Both the position numbers and the translations under genes were made by a program. A stretch of DNA of 14,592 nucleotides from CAYXPG01 sp964564845 (lineage in GTDB: Bacteria; Planctomycetota; Phycisphaerae; Sedimentisphaerales; Anaerobacaceae), in contig CAZMCN010000045.1 in assembly GCA_964564845.1 (NCBI GenBank), forward strand, positions 1 to 14,592, in the 5' to 3' direction. Of the stretch, positions 1-7,595 are shown piece after piece (positions within the stretch are counted from its first letter, which is position 1; every line of letters starts with the position of its first letter). The notes beneath the pieces were generated by a model. That model was not told the DNA's origin. It saw only the letters and a program-made list of their open reading frames with translations, and made no database searches.

Positions 1-60
1 CTGGGTATAAAAAATATTGGTGTTAAAAATTTGACAAGTGTTTTTATGGAAGGATTGAAG

Positions 61-1038
61 TTGAAAAAAGCACTAACTATTTTCATTGTCCTGTCGCTTG
101 TCGTTCTTGCAGGCTGCAGGAAAGCAGTCGAAGAAAAAGAAAAAAAAGAACTGTTCAGCGTAGATTTTAATGAGAACCAGACGTTAAGATACGCGTTCAC
201 CTCCAGCAGAGAAATCGAGACCAGCTGGCCGTCAGGCTCGTCGGAGAAAAAGGGCAATGTCGATAAAAACTTTGAGTCAGTGGAAATAACTGTTGCCTAC
301 ACGCCGGTTAAGGTTGACCTTTACGGACTGACAACCATAAAGGCGACCTGTGAAAAAATAAGGGCCTCGCGGAAACCAGGTTCCAATAAGACCAAGGGAG
401 ACGCCGTAGTACATTTCGGCAACAAAAGTTACACATTCACCGTTAACCCCGCCGGCGAAATCGTGGATAATTCAGAGCTATACGAGCTAATCCGGCAGAC
501 CGGGAAAAAGGCATTCAGGCCAGAGACCGAAAAGGGCAGAATCAAAGAACCGGATATGCTCTGGGACTATATCACAACACAATGGTTCCTCTGGGATTCG
601 GTCGCCAGTATAGAAAAACCGGCTGACGGTGTCTCGATAGGCCAAAGCTGGAAGTCAAAGTTGTCGATACCGATGCCGATGGTGATGCGCCAGGCCAGGG
701 ACGTTACATACACGCTCGATGAGATTCTCGAAACAGAAAAAGGGCGTCTGGCTGTGATAAAATGCTCTTTTTCACACGCCTCCTCTGTCCCAGAGGACTG
801 GCCGATACCTTATACAGGCAAATTCCAGATGAGCGGCAGGTTTGGATTTCTCATGCGATACAGAATCGTGGAGTTAACCGGTGATGGAAAAGAGCTTTTC
901 AATATCGACACCGGCCAAATTGAAGAATACGAACATAACTACAATGTCAAATTGAAGGCTTCCTTACGAATGGGCATTAGTGGCAACCCGGAAATTACTA
1001 TAAAGCAACATTTGATAATGAAGCTGCTCGAAGATTAA
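61..1038 (+). CDS. Predicted lipoprotein of unknown function
   Basis: The protein is about 325 aa when started at the TTG at 61. That start sits six bases after a good ribosome site (GGAAGGA, 48-54) and gives a textbook lipoprotein signal: Lys-Lys, a hydrophobic stretch at residues 4-16, then the lipobox L-A-G-C with Cys19 as the lipidation site. In-frame starts at 31 and 46 would place extra residues before the signal and lack a ribosome site. After Cys19 comes a short Lys/Glu-rich tether and then a soluble domain with no catalytic motif I recognise. The segment around residues 115-140 (a Y-T-F-x-V-N-P-x-G-E-I-V-D pattern) and the G-Q-S-W segment near 194-197 recall secreted planctomycete lipoproteins of the DUF6263 type, but that is a weak guess from memory. 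No Asp at +2 is present, so outer-membrane sorting is possible if the cell follows Lol rules. The HIT gene begins 39 bases downstream, so the two are probably co-transcribed. Confidence 0.8.
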   Translation: MKKALTIFIVLSLVVLAGCRKAVEEKEKKELFSVDFNENQTLRYAFTSSREIETSWPSGSSEKKGNVDKNFESVEITVAYTPVKVDLYGLTTIKATCEKIRASRKPGSNKTKGDAVVHFGNKSYTFTVNPAGEIVDNSELYELIRQTGKKAFRPETEKGRIKEPDMLWDYITTQWFLWDSVASIEKPADGVSIGQSWKSKLSIPMPMVMRQARDVTYTLDEILETEKGRLAVIKCSFSHASSVPEDWPIPYTGKFQMSGRFGFLMRYRIVELTGDGKELFNIDTGQIEEYEHNYNVKLKASLRMGISGNPEITIKQHLIMKLLED

Positions 1039-1077
1039 AAATTACCGCAGGATATAAGAACCAGGGAGGCAACCGAA

Positions 1078-1587
1078 ATGGGGCGCGATAATCTATGGGC
1101 GCCATGGCGGACTGAATACATTCAGAGTCTGAGCGAAAGCAGCGGCTGTTTTATCTGCCATAATTTAGAGAATCCGCAGGATGACGACAAAAATCTCGTG
1201 CTCTGGCGGACCGACAAGAGTATCGTGGTAATAAATCGATACCCCTACAACAACGGCCATTTACTGATAGCGCCTGCCCGTCATATTGCCGAACTCGACG
1301 AAGCAACCGATGAGGAGCTTCTGGAGCTTACCAAACTTGTCAGAGAATCCCAAAAAGCACTGTCGGCGGCGATAAAGCCTGACGGCTTTAATGTCGGAAT
1401 GAATTTCAGCCGCTGTGCAGGGGCGGGGCTGCCCGGTCATCTGCACGTTCATATCGTTCCGCGATGGGACGGTGACACAAATTTTATGAACGTATGCAGT
1501 AACACGAATGTCGTCAGCCAGAGTCTGGCCGAACTTCTGGAGCAGTTAAAACAGCTCAGCAAAGAACACTACCTTCCCCGTTTGTAA
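1078..1587 (+). CDS. HIT-family nucleotide hydrolase/transferase
   Basis: This 169-aa protein belongs to the histidine-triad superfamily, whose members cleave or transfer nucleotides through a covalent nucleotidyl-histidine intermediate. The triad H121-L-H123-V-H125 lies in a G-H-L-H-V-H-I-V-P-R-W context, and the middle His (H123) should be the nucleophile. Upstream are the G-M-N-F-S-R-C-A-G-A-G-L-P strand and loop (residues 107-119). A CxxC pair at C24/C27, probably with a downstream His, suggests the structural zinc seen in one HIT branch. The opening L-W-A-P-W-R (6-11) and the W-D-G-D-T-N-F-M segment after the triad match the group often labelled Ap4A phosphorylase-like (as in actinobacteria), so a dinucleoside polyphosphate is a plausible substrate. 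The exact substrate cannot be read from sequence. The ATG follows GGGAGG (1064-1069) at good spacing. The gene ends 13 bases from the convergent HAD gene. Confidence 0.93.
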   Translation: MGRDNLWAPWRTEYIQSLSESSGCFICHNLENPQDDDKNLVLWRTDKSIVVINRYPYNNGHLLIAPARHIAELDEATDEELLELTKLVRESQKALSAAIKPDGFNVGMNFSRCAGAGLPGHLHVHIVPRWDGDTNFMNVCSNTNVVSQSLAELLEQLKQLSKEHYLPRL

Positions 1588-1600
1588 TGCCTGAAGCTGT

Positions 1601-2473
1601 TTATGAACGGTATTTTTGCGACTGTTCGAAGACTTTCTCTCCGTATCGTACTCCTTCGGCCATATTTGCCAACAATAATTTTATCAGGCGGTCAAGCTCG
1701 GTGCCGTTTCTATAATCTGCTTTAGCAATAAAATTTACTCTCTCGGCCTTTAGCAGCTCCACGCAGTTTTTTTTGCCCGGGGCGTTATTGGATTTGTAAA
1801 CAGCAATAGCATATCCGCCGTTTTTTCTGATTACTGTCATGCACGGAACGTCTGTCAAGCCGTCGCCGATATACAGAATGTTTTGAAATGGTATAGGCCG
1901 CAAAGGTACAGGCATATATGAATTGATGTTTTCGTTCAGGTTTTCTTTGCCCTTGTTAATCCTGAAAATGAACTGGGTTTTCAAGGTGTCGTTCACTATT
2001 ACATTCGGGAAAATTGCCGCTCCGTGTTCATCGTAATAGTATTCTGAAGCGAATACTTTATAAAAATATTTAGCTATAGAGGTTCCTGATATTATCTCCT
2101 TTAGACCCGCTGATATTATGTAATGTTTAAGTTCTATATCCCGGCCGAATTGTTTTTCAACATAATTATTTATTCTCTTAAAATAAGCTTTAACACCGGG
2201 GAAATAATCTATCCTTTTAGCCAGTTTTTCCAAATTTTGAGCGGTAATAGGAAATTGTCTGGATTTGGACTTCTCGAGCATCAATCGCATATAAGCCACA
2301 ATCGCTTCGCCATTTGTTCGTGCTGACTCTTTATTGACCTGTCTCCAGAACTTCTTTCCGTCGCTGATACCGATTTCCGGTAAAATGGTATATTCCTGCA
2401 TCGGCTGCGGGGTCAGCGTGCCATCAAAATCATAAACAATCGCAATAACATTATGCTCGAACTTTTTGCTCAC
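1601..2473 (-). CDS. HAD-superfamily phosphatase
   Basis: This 290-aa protein carries all four HAD phosphatase motifs. Motif I is D15-F-D17-G-T-L-T (nucleophile and acid/base Asp), motif II is S121 in I-I-S-A-G, a motif III Lys is likely at K165 or K174, and motif IV is G-D204-G-L-T-D208 (Mg2+ ligands). The helical insert between motifs I and II (about residues 35-110) is a C1-type cap, as in phosphoserine phosphatase-like enzymes. The substrate is not predictable. The start is a GTG at 2473. An in-frame stop lies only a few codons upstream (2483-2485), and no other standard start precedes motif I, so this start is effectively forced. No Shine-Dalgarno is seen at usual spacing. A strong promoter places transcription start about two bases before the GTG, so translation may be leaderless. 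The gene converges on the HIT gene. Confidence 0.9.
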   Translation of the reverse strand: MSKKFEHNVIAIVYDFDGTLTPQPMQEYTILPEIGISDGKKFWRQVNKESARTNGEAIVAYMRLMLEKSKSRQFPITAQNLEKLAKRIDYFPGVKAYFKRINNYVEKQFGRDIELKHYIISAGLKEIISGTSIAKYFYKVFASEYYYDEHGAAIFPNVIVNDTLKTQFIFRINKGKENLNENINSYMPVPLRPIPFQNILYIGDGLTDVPCMTVIRKNGGYAIAVYKSNNAPGKKNCVELLKAERVNFIAKADYRNGTELDRLIKLLLANMAEGVRYGEKVFEQSQKYRS

Positions 2474-2481
2474 ATTAAAGT

Positions 2482-2509
2482 ATTATTCACTTTCCGGCCG
2501 GTTTGTCAA
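2482..2509 (-). promoter_or_regulatory. Sigma-70-type promoter for the HAD gene
   Basis: On the minus strand a perfect TTGACA (2504-2509) is followed after 16 bases by AATAAT (2482-2487), five of six matches to TATAAT. Transcription would start near 2475, almost on the GTG start codon at 2473. This is pattern matching only. Confidence 0.55.
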
Positions 2510-2537
2510 ATATCACTTTCCGAAAGGTTCAAGATGG

Positions 2538-2566
2538 TTGAATTTCATAACGATTTACGTTATCCT
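2538..2566 (+). promoter_or_regulatory. Possible sigma-70-type promoter for pgpA-uppP
   Basis: TTGAAT (2538-2543), a 17-base spacer and TATCCT (2561-2566) each match four of six consensus positions at optimal spacing. The position suits the fusion gene, whose ATG is at 2607. It points away from the HAD promoter. The -10 is immediately followed by the heptad repeat tract. Confidence 0.35.
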
Positions 2567-2600
2567 GACAACAATGAACAATCAACTAATAACAATGAAC
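2566..2600 (+). repeat. Degenerate 7-base tandem repeat upstream of pgpA-uppP
   Basis: There are five consecutive heptads in one register, all ending in AAC, with AATGAAC present twice (2573-2579 and 2594-2600). A further related AATGAAA unit begins at 2606 and overlaps the ATG at 2607. The tract lies between the putative promoter and the start codon, so it would form most of the 5' leader. No Shine-Dalgarno is visible in it. Confidence 0.7.
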
Positions 2601-2606
2601 TAACCA

Positions 2607-3956
2607 ATGAAAAGACTGCTTGCATCTTGTTTTGGACTTGGGCTGCTGCCTGGGGCACCGGGGACATTCGGTTCTCTGCCGCCTACCATAATCTTTTTCT
2701 TCTGCCATTATTTCGGTGCATCAGCTATATCAATATTGACGGTATTTGTGGTTTTGGTTTTGGCAGGCAGTGTTGTTTGTATTAGATTTGTCCCTGCGGT
2801 GAGCGCTGCAACCGGCAAGAGAGACCCTCGCGAAGTGGTGGCCGACGAATTTGCAGGCCAGGCGGCTGCGTTTTTGCTGCTTTCGTTGATTCCAATCGAG
2901 CAAAAACAGGCTGCCATCGTTACGATACTCGGCTTTTTGCTTTTCAGGCTTTTCGATATTGTCAAGCCCTGGCCGATCCGAAAACTTGAAAAACTTCCCA
3001 CTGGCTGGGGTGTTCTTGCCGATGACCTGATGGCCGGTATCTATGCAGGGGTGCTTCTGCTGGGATGCCTGAAAGTAATGACTCTTGAACATCTAAACAG
3101 CAGCCTGCAGAGCGGAGATTCATCTTTGAACATATTCTCGGCTGCATTTCTTGGTACCGTCCAGGGACTCACGGAATTTTTGCCTGTTTCCTCCTCGGGA
3201 CATCTGGTTCTTTTTGAACACTTATTCGGGCTTAACCCGCAAAGAACCGAAATGCTCCTATTCGACCTTGCCGCTCACCTCGGAACGCTGCTGGCCATCT
3301 TTATCGTCTTTAGAATGTCCATCGCCGGCTTTATCAAGGACCTCGTAAACTGCCGAAAATACGCTGGTTCTGCTCTCGGTATTTACAAAAAAAGCCCCTC
3401 TGTGCATTTGCTCGTACTTGCCGCAGCAGCTACCGCCGTAACCGCAGTGCTCGGATTATTATTTGAAAAATATTTCGTTTCCGCCCGCGGCTCGCTGCTC
3501 ACCGTCGCGGGGATGTGGTTTGTTACAGCGACTTTACTGATTATAACCGACTACAGAAAGAAAACGAAAATTGGCCTAAGACAGTTCGGTATAATTGCCG
3601 CTGCCGTCGTCGGGCTCGCCCAGGCCGTCGCCGTAATGCCCGGAATCTCAAGAAGCGGTGCCACCATTTGCGTCGCCATACTCATCGGTCTTCGCCGAAG
3701 ATGGGCCGTCGAGTTCAGCTTCCTTATCGCAGTCCCGGCAATAGTCGGCGCTGCCGCCGTGCAAACCGTCAAAAACATCAGGCATATCGACCCGGCGAAC
3801 CTGAGCCCTCTCGCAACCATAACCGGATTCCTGATAGCCGCCATCGTCGGGATATTCGCCCTGAAACTGCTCATAAAAACCGCGAGAAACGCTAACTTAA
3901 AATTTTTCGCCCTTTATTGTTATATTTTAGCTGCCTTGGTCGCCATTACAGCTTGA
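2607..3956 (+). CDS. pgpA-uppP: PgpA-UppP fusion: phosphatidylglycerophosphatase A + undecaprenyl-diphosphatase
   Basis: This intact 449-aa membrane protein joins two normally separate enzymes. Residues 1-157 are PgpA: G-L-G-L-L-P-G-A-P-G-T-F-G (10-22), D-P-R-E-V-V-A-D-E-F-A-G-Q (73-85, acidic D80/E81), F-D-I-V-K-P-W-P-I (116-124) and L-A-D-D-L-M-A-G (137-144). It removes phosphate from phosphatidylglycerophosphate to give phosphatidylglycerol. After a short linker (about 158-174), residues 175-449 are UppP/BacA. They have the (E/Q)xxxE motif Q186-G-L-T-E190, then F-L-P-V-S-S-S-G-H199, and P-G-I-S-R349-S-G-A-T. The nine-residue E190-H199 spacing matches the family. It converts undecaprenyl diphosphate to the monophosphate lipid carrier. 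Both halves have near-normal length and all key residues, so both may be active. The ATG at 2607 opens the PgpA motif region directly but has no clear ribosome site. Confidence 0.93.
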   Translation: MKRLLASCFGLGLLPGAPGTFGSLPPTIIFFFCHYFGASAISILTVFVVLVLAGSVVCIRFVPAVSAATGKRDPREVVADEFAGQAAAFLLLSLIPIEQKQAAIVTILGFLLFRLFDIVKPWPIRKLEKLPTGWGVLADDLMAGIYAGVLLLGCLKVMTLEHLNSSLQSGDSSLNIFSAAFLGTVQGLTEFLPVSSSGHLVLFEHLFGLNPQRTEMLLFDLAAHLGTLLAIFIVFRMSIAGFIKDLVNCRKYAGSALGIYKKSPSVHLLVLAAAATAVTAVLGLLFEKYFVSARGSLLTVAGMWFVTATLLIITDYRKKTKIGLRQFGIIAAAVVGLAQAVAVMPGISRSGATICVAILIGLRRRWAVEFSFLIAVPAIVGAAAVQTVKNIRHIDPANLSPLATITGFLIAAIVGIFALKLLIKTARNANLKFFALYCYILAALVAITA

Positions 3957-4111
3957 GAGTTCCCTAACGCTGCTTCCCGGCCCGAAAAACCTTAATTTTT
4001 TTGTTTTTTATTGCGGTGTTTAGGTAATTTTTGTATTTTTTTGCTTGAGGTAAGACTGAAGCCGTGTAACAATAAATATACATATACTTCAACGTTTTTT
4101 TGCACCGAGGA

Positions 4112-4131
4112 TTTATCATTAAGTTGATAAA
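4112..4131 (+). promoter_or_regulatory. Inverted repeat in the radical SAM gene leader
   Basis: TTTATCA (4112-4118) and TGATAAA (4125-4131) form a perfect 7-bp inverted repeat with a 6-base loop. It ends just before the ribosome site AAGGGGAG (4136-4143) of the radical SAM gene. It could be an operator or an RNA hairpin near the ribosome site. The rest of the 193-base spacer (3957-4149) is T-rich, with no convincing promoter or terminator stem. Confidence 0.35.
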
Positions 4132-4149
4132 AAAGAAGGGGAGCAAAAA

Positions 4150-5574
4150 ATGAAAGACGAAGTCATATCGCCTAAACTAATCAAAATGGTAAATCACAAA
4201 CATCTCAGAAAACTATTGGCCAAAAAAATTGACGATTACGTCTATAAGAGTATTGTCATCGATGATGGAAAAGATTTGAGAGAAGTTTCCCTAAGGAGAT
4301 ACCAGTTTTTATCGGCGATGCTGCACTGTGTGATTAGGAATGTGAACAAAGGTTATGTCTCAACGGAAGTTACCAAGAAAATCATAAATGTTCTGGTTCA
4401 AAACAACCTTATATGTGAAGACGATGCTTACGGCATTGCGGTCGAGAAATACAAGCAAAAATACGGCGAAGAGCCGCCTACTTTTATAGTCTTATCCCCC
4501 ACGCAAAAATGCAATCTGCACTGCATAGGCTGCTATGCATCTTCAACATCACATACCGCTGCCACACTGCCTTATGCAATAGTTGACAGAATAGTCGGCG
4601 AGGTCCACGACTTGTGGGGAGGCAGGTTTATAACCATCAGCGGCGGCGAGCCTTTTATGTATGAAAGCAACGGCAAAACACTCCTTGATATCTTTCAAAA
4701 GTACAGCGATATGTTGTTCCTTGTTTACACCAACGGCACGCTAATCAACCAACAGGTCGCACAAAGACTGGCCGAAACGGCAAATGCAACACCTGCAATT
4801 TCAGTCGAAGGTTTTGAAGAGAAAACCGACCAGAGAAGAGGCGCCGGTGTACATAAGAAAATCCTGGGGACTTTTGAACGACTAAGAAAGGCGGGTGTGC
4901 CCTTCGGTATCTCCGTGACTGCGACAAGCCAGAACACAGATTTACTTCTGACGGATGAATTCTATGACTTTTACTTCAAAGAGCAGGGCGCCTGCTATAT
5001 GTGGCAATTCCAGCTTATGCCCATCGGTCGCGGAAAAGACGAAATGGATTTAATGGTTACGCCTGAAAGAAGACTCGAATTATACAGAAAATGGGAAAAG
5101 CTGCTCAGTGAAAAGAAATACTGTCTGGCCGATTTCTGGAACAGCGGCGTTCTCACAAGAGGGTGTATCGCCTATGGCAGAAGCGGTGGATACGTCTATG
5201 TTGACTGGAATGGCAATATAACGCCCTGTGCTTTTATTCCTTACTATGTGGATAATATCTATGATTTGTATGAAAAAGGCAAAACACTGTCGGATGCAAT
5301 GTTTTCCGATTTTATGAAAAACGGCAGAAAATGGCAGAGAGAATACGGCCTCGACAACTGGAAAAAACCCCACAACTGGCTGATGCCCTGCTCGATAAGA
5401 GACCATTACGAAATATTCAGAAATTCAGTTTTGCCGGAAAATGCAAAACCCGAGGACGAAAAAGCCAAAGAGGCCATCGAATCTGATGAATACTTTGAAA
5501 TACTGAAAAATTACGACAGTCAACTGGAGAGTTTAACTGAAAAAATCTGGGAAAACGAATTTTTAAATGTATAA
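4150..5574 (+). CDS. Radical SAM/SPASM-type protein of unknown substrate
   Basis: This 474-aa cytoplasmic protein has a radical SAM core. C121-N-L-H-C125-I-G-C128 binds the [4Fe-4S] cluster used to cleave S-adenosylmethionine. G-G-E-P at 165-168 is the usual SAM-contacting motif, and T-N-G-T at 194-197 is a typical core strand. A C-terminal cysteine set suggests an auxiliary-cluster (SPASM-like) domain: C339, then C360 in a V-D-W-N-G-N-I-T-P-C context, and C414 in M-P-C-S-I-R-D-H. About 110 N-terminal residues, largely charged and helical-looking, precede the core and are not a domain I recognise. SPASM proteins often modify peptides, but no small precursor-like gene is visible on either side. 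The chemistry is therefore unassigned. The ATG has a strong ribosome site (AAGGGGAG). The gene is flanked by larger spacers than its neighbours, so it is probably transcribed alone. Confidence 0.88.
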   Translation: MKDEVISPKLIKMVNHKHLRKLLAKKIDDYVYKSIVIDDGKDLREVSLRRYQFLSAMLHCVIRNVNKGYVSTEVTKKIINVLVQNNLICEDDAYGIAVEKYKQKYGEEPPTFIVLSPTQKCNLHCIGCYASSTSHTAATLPYAIVDRIVGEVHDLWGGRFITISGGEPFMYESNGKTLLDIFQKYSDMLFLVYTNGTLINQQVAQRLAETANATPAISVEGFEEKTDQRRGAGVHKKILGTFERLRKAGVPFGISVTATSQNTDLLLTDEFYDFYFKEQGACYMWQFQLMPIGRGKDEMDLMVTPERRLELYRKWEKLLSEKKYCLADFWNSGVLTRGCIAYGRSGGYVYVDWNGNITPCAFIPYYVDNIYDLYEKGKTLSDAMFSDFMKNGRKWQREYGLDNWKKPHNWLMPCSIRDHYEIFRNSVLPENAKPEDEKAKEAIESDEYFEILKNYDSQLESLTEKIWENEFLNV

Positions 5575-5715
5575 TAGTGCCCTTTGGTGGTACTATCCTG
5601 GCATATTGAATATACGCCGAGTTTGATTTTTTCAGCAGGCACGAAGTTTTGTGGCTTTGGGGCCCGGCTTGAGGGGTAGATTTTTTTATAAGCGGTTTTT
5701 AGGAGTAATATTCAA

Positions 5716-6177
5716 ATGGCTATCGAGGCACCTTACAGCAAATACAGGAAAACTAACTTCAAGATTGCTATTGTTATTCTTGTTGTTCTTGCAGGCTGGT
5801 TCGTGTATGACGGTTATTATAACGAGGACTTTAAGAAAGAACATACTGGTGCCAACAACAAACCCGACAGCACGCTGGTTTTCAATCGGCAGTCGCCGCC
5901 CTGGTTTATTCTCGCCGCAGCCGCTGCGGGAGTTTATTTGTTTATAATTCGCAGCAGGAAAATTATCGCTGAGGAAAACGAACTGACCATCAACGACAAG
6001 GAAAAGATTCCTTACGATGCGATACAAAAAATTGATAAAACTCATTTTGAATCGAAGGGCTTTTTTATAATCACGTACAACGATAAAGACGGCCCGGAAG
6101 TCAGTCGCAGGTTAAGTGACAGGGCGTACGATAACCTCTCAGCCGTCCTGGAACATCTCGTGGCAAAAATCAGTTGA
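5716..6177 (+). CDS. Small two-helix membrane protein, hypothetical
   Basis: I do not recognise this 153-aa protein. It has a basic N-terminus (Lys9, Arg11, Lys12, Lys16), a first membrane helix at about 17-32 and a polar loop at about 33-61. A second helix at about 62-79 is followed by Arg-Ser-Arg-Lys and a soluble C-terminal domain of about 70 residues. By the positive-inside rule both termini should be cytoplasmic. The C-terminal part alternates short strands (E-L-T-I-N, I-P-Y-D-A-I-Q-K-I, F-F-I-I-T-Y) and ends in a helix. This resembles the bacterial PH-like domains found after membrane helices, but that is only a fold-level impression. The ATG at 5716 lies about 11 bases after AGGAG. There are 141 bases between the radical SAM gene and this one, and 126 bases before purA. 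Neither spacer shows another gene. Confidence 0.72.
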   Translation: MAIEAPYSKYRKTNFKIAIVILVVLAGWFVYDGYYNEDFKKEHTGANNKPDSTLVFNRQSPPWFILAAAAAGVYLFIIRSRKIIAEENELTINDKEKIPYDAIQKIDKTHFESKGFFIITYNDKDGPEVSRRLSDRAYDNLSAVLEHLVAKIS

Positions 6178-6303
6178 AATTTTCGAGATAATGCCTAAAA
6201 TCTAATCCATTAACCGCAATATGCTCCTTCGTTGCGCCGTTACGGTTTGTCTTTGTGAAAATTTTGTAAAGGATTGCTGGTTCTTAAGAAACGGACGTAA
6301 AAA

Positions 6304-7578
6304 ATGAATACCTGTATTACCGGATTACAATGGGGCGATGAAGGCAAAGGCAAGGTTGTCGATATCCTTGCCGAAAACTGTGATATTGTCGTCAGATACA
6401 GCGGCGGCGCCAATGCCGGCCATACCGTTGTCATAGGCGAGAACAGCTTTGCACTGCACCTTTTGCCCAGCGGAGCGGTTCGGCCGGAAACCACCTGTGT
6501 AATCACAAACGCCGTAGTGGTTGACCCTGAAACCCTTATAAAGGAAATTGAATCGCTGAATCAAAAAAACATCACCCTGACAGGTCGGCTCTTCATCAGT
6601 GAAAACGCACACGTTGTCCTGGATTATCACAAAAAAGAAGACCAACTGCGTGAGCAAGCCTTAGGCAAGGACAAACTCGGAACCACTATTCGCGGCATCG
6701 GCCCCTGTTACGCAGATAAAATCGGCAGAAGTTTTGCCGTCCGTATGGGCGACTTAAGAGACCTCGACCGGCTCAAAGCCAAACTACAGAGCATCGCCGA
6801 ATACAAAAACAAGGTCTTTGCGGCGGTTTATAATGCTGAGCCCTTCAGTGCCGATGAGGTTTTTGAAAAGTGTAAATTCTTTGCCGATAAGCTGCTTTGC
6901 TTTACAACCGACACAACCGAATTTCTCCATAAGTCAATCGCCGAGGGCAAATCCATTCTCTTCGAAGGCGCCCAGGGAGCGCTTCTGGATTTGGACCACG
7001 GCACTTTTCCGTTTGTAACCAGCTCGAATGCGAGCTCGCTTGGTATGCCTGCCGGCAGCGGTGTGCCGGCAAAAATGGTTGATAAATTCATAGGTGTGGC
7101 CAAGGCCTATACGACAAGGGTCGGCGCCGGGCCTTTCCCCACCGAGCAGGACAATGAAATCGGCCAGTGTATCCGCGACAAAGGTAATGAATACGGCACT
7201 ACCACCGGCAGACCTCGCAGGTGCGGCTGGTTCGACGCCGTGGCCGTTTCGTATAGCGCAACCATCGGCTCAATCGACGCTGTTGCATTGATGCATCTCG
7301 ACACAATGACCGGTTTGAAAGAGATACAAATCTGCAGGGCATACCAAATCAATGGCAAAGAAGTCTCCTTTTTCCCTGCAAACCAGGCTAAACTCTCAAG
7401 TCTGAAGTGCATTTATGAAACTGTTGCCGGCTGGGACGAGGACATAACCCAGATAAGGGATTTTTATGATTTACCAGACAAAGCCCGGGACTATATTATC
7501 CTTATCGAAGAGATGGTCAAAAAACCCGTAACGATAACAGGCGTCGGGCCGAAACGAAGTCAGACAATATTTAGATGA
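6304..7578 (+). CDS. purA: Adenylosuccinate synthetase
   Basis: PurA joins IMP and aspartate, using GTP, to form adenylosuccinate, the first committed step to AMP. At 424 aa it has normal length. The N-terminus carries the phosphate-binding loop G-D12-E-G-K-G-K (11-17) with the catalytic Asp, and the catalytic His40 in G-G-A-N-A-G-H-T. Other signatures are G-I-G-P-C-Y, the N-A-S-S-L-G-M-P-A-G-S-G segment and the T-T-T-G-R-P-R-R-C-G-W-F-D-A loop near the C-terminal third. All expected residues are present, so the enzyme should be active in the cytosol. It is the first gene of a run of eight closely spaced + strand genes. The 126-base spacer upstream is where a promoter would be expected, but I could not pick a convincing -35/-10 pair. 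UppS begins 17 bases after its stop. Confidence 0.97.
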   Translation: MNTCITGLQWGDEGKGKVVDILAENCDIVVRYSGGANAGHTVVIGENSFALHLLPSGAVRPETTCVITNAVVVDPETLIKEIESLNQKNITLTGRLFISENAHVVLDYHKKEDQLREQALGKDKLGTTIRGIGPCYADKIGRSFAVRMGDLRDLDRLKAKLQSIAEYKNKVFAAVYNAEPFSADEVFEKCKFFADKLLCFTTDTTEFLHKSIAEGKSILFEGAQGALLDLDHGTFPFVTSSNASSLGMPAGSGVPAKMVDKFIGVAKAYTTRVGAGPFPTEQDNEIGQCIRDKGNEYGTTTGRPRRCGWFDAVAVSYSATIGSIDAVALMHLDTMTGLKEIQICRAYQINGKEVSFFPANQAKLSSLKCIYETVAGWDEDITQIRDFYDLPDKARDYIILIEEMVKKPVTITGVGPKRSQTIFR

Positions 7579-7595
7579 ATTTCGATTTGTAGAAA

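Noticed and set aside
31..36. TTGACA at 31-36 as a -35 box, or TTG 31 as the lipoprotein start
   Set aside because: No acceptable -10 follows at 16-18 bases. As a start it lacks a ribosome site and would put ten extra residues before a standard signal peptide.
3060..3150. pgpA and uppP as two separate genes joined by error
   Set aside because: The frame is open through the linker with no stop and no ribosome site or start codon placed to begin UppP separately. Raw reads would still be needed to exclude an error.
3964..4146. 60-aa minus-strand frame in the spacer before the radical SAM gene
   Set aside because: I considered it as a peptide precursor for the radical SAM enzyme. It is opposite in strand, Lys/Ile/Tyr-rich from AT-rich DNA, and has no leader-core pattern or ribosome site.
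5576..5600. Hairpin AGTGCC...GGTACT after the radical SAM gene as a terminator
   Set aside because: The stem is 6 bp with one G-U pair and no T-run follows it, so it is too weak to call.
5651..5947. 98-aa + frame overlapping the small membrane protein
   Set aside because: It overlaps the 5716 gene in another frame and has no plausible ribosome site. The 5716 frame has membrane helices and a longer, better-balanced protein.
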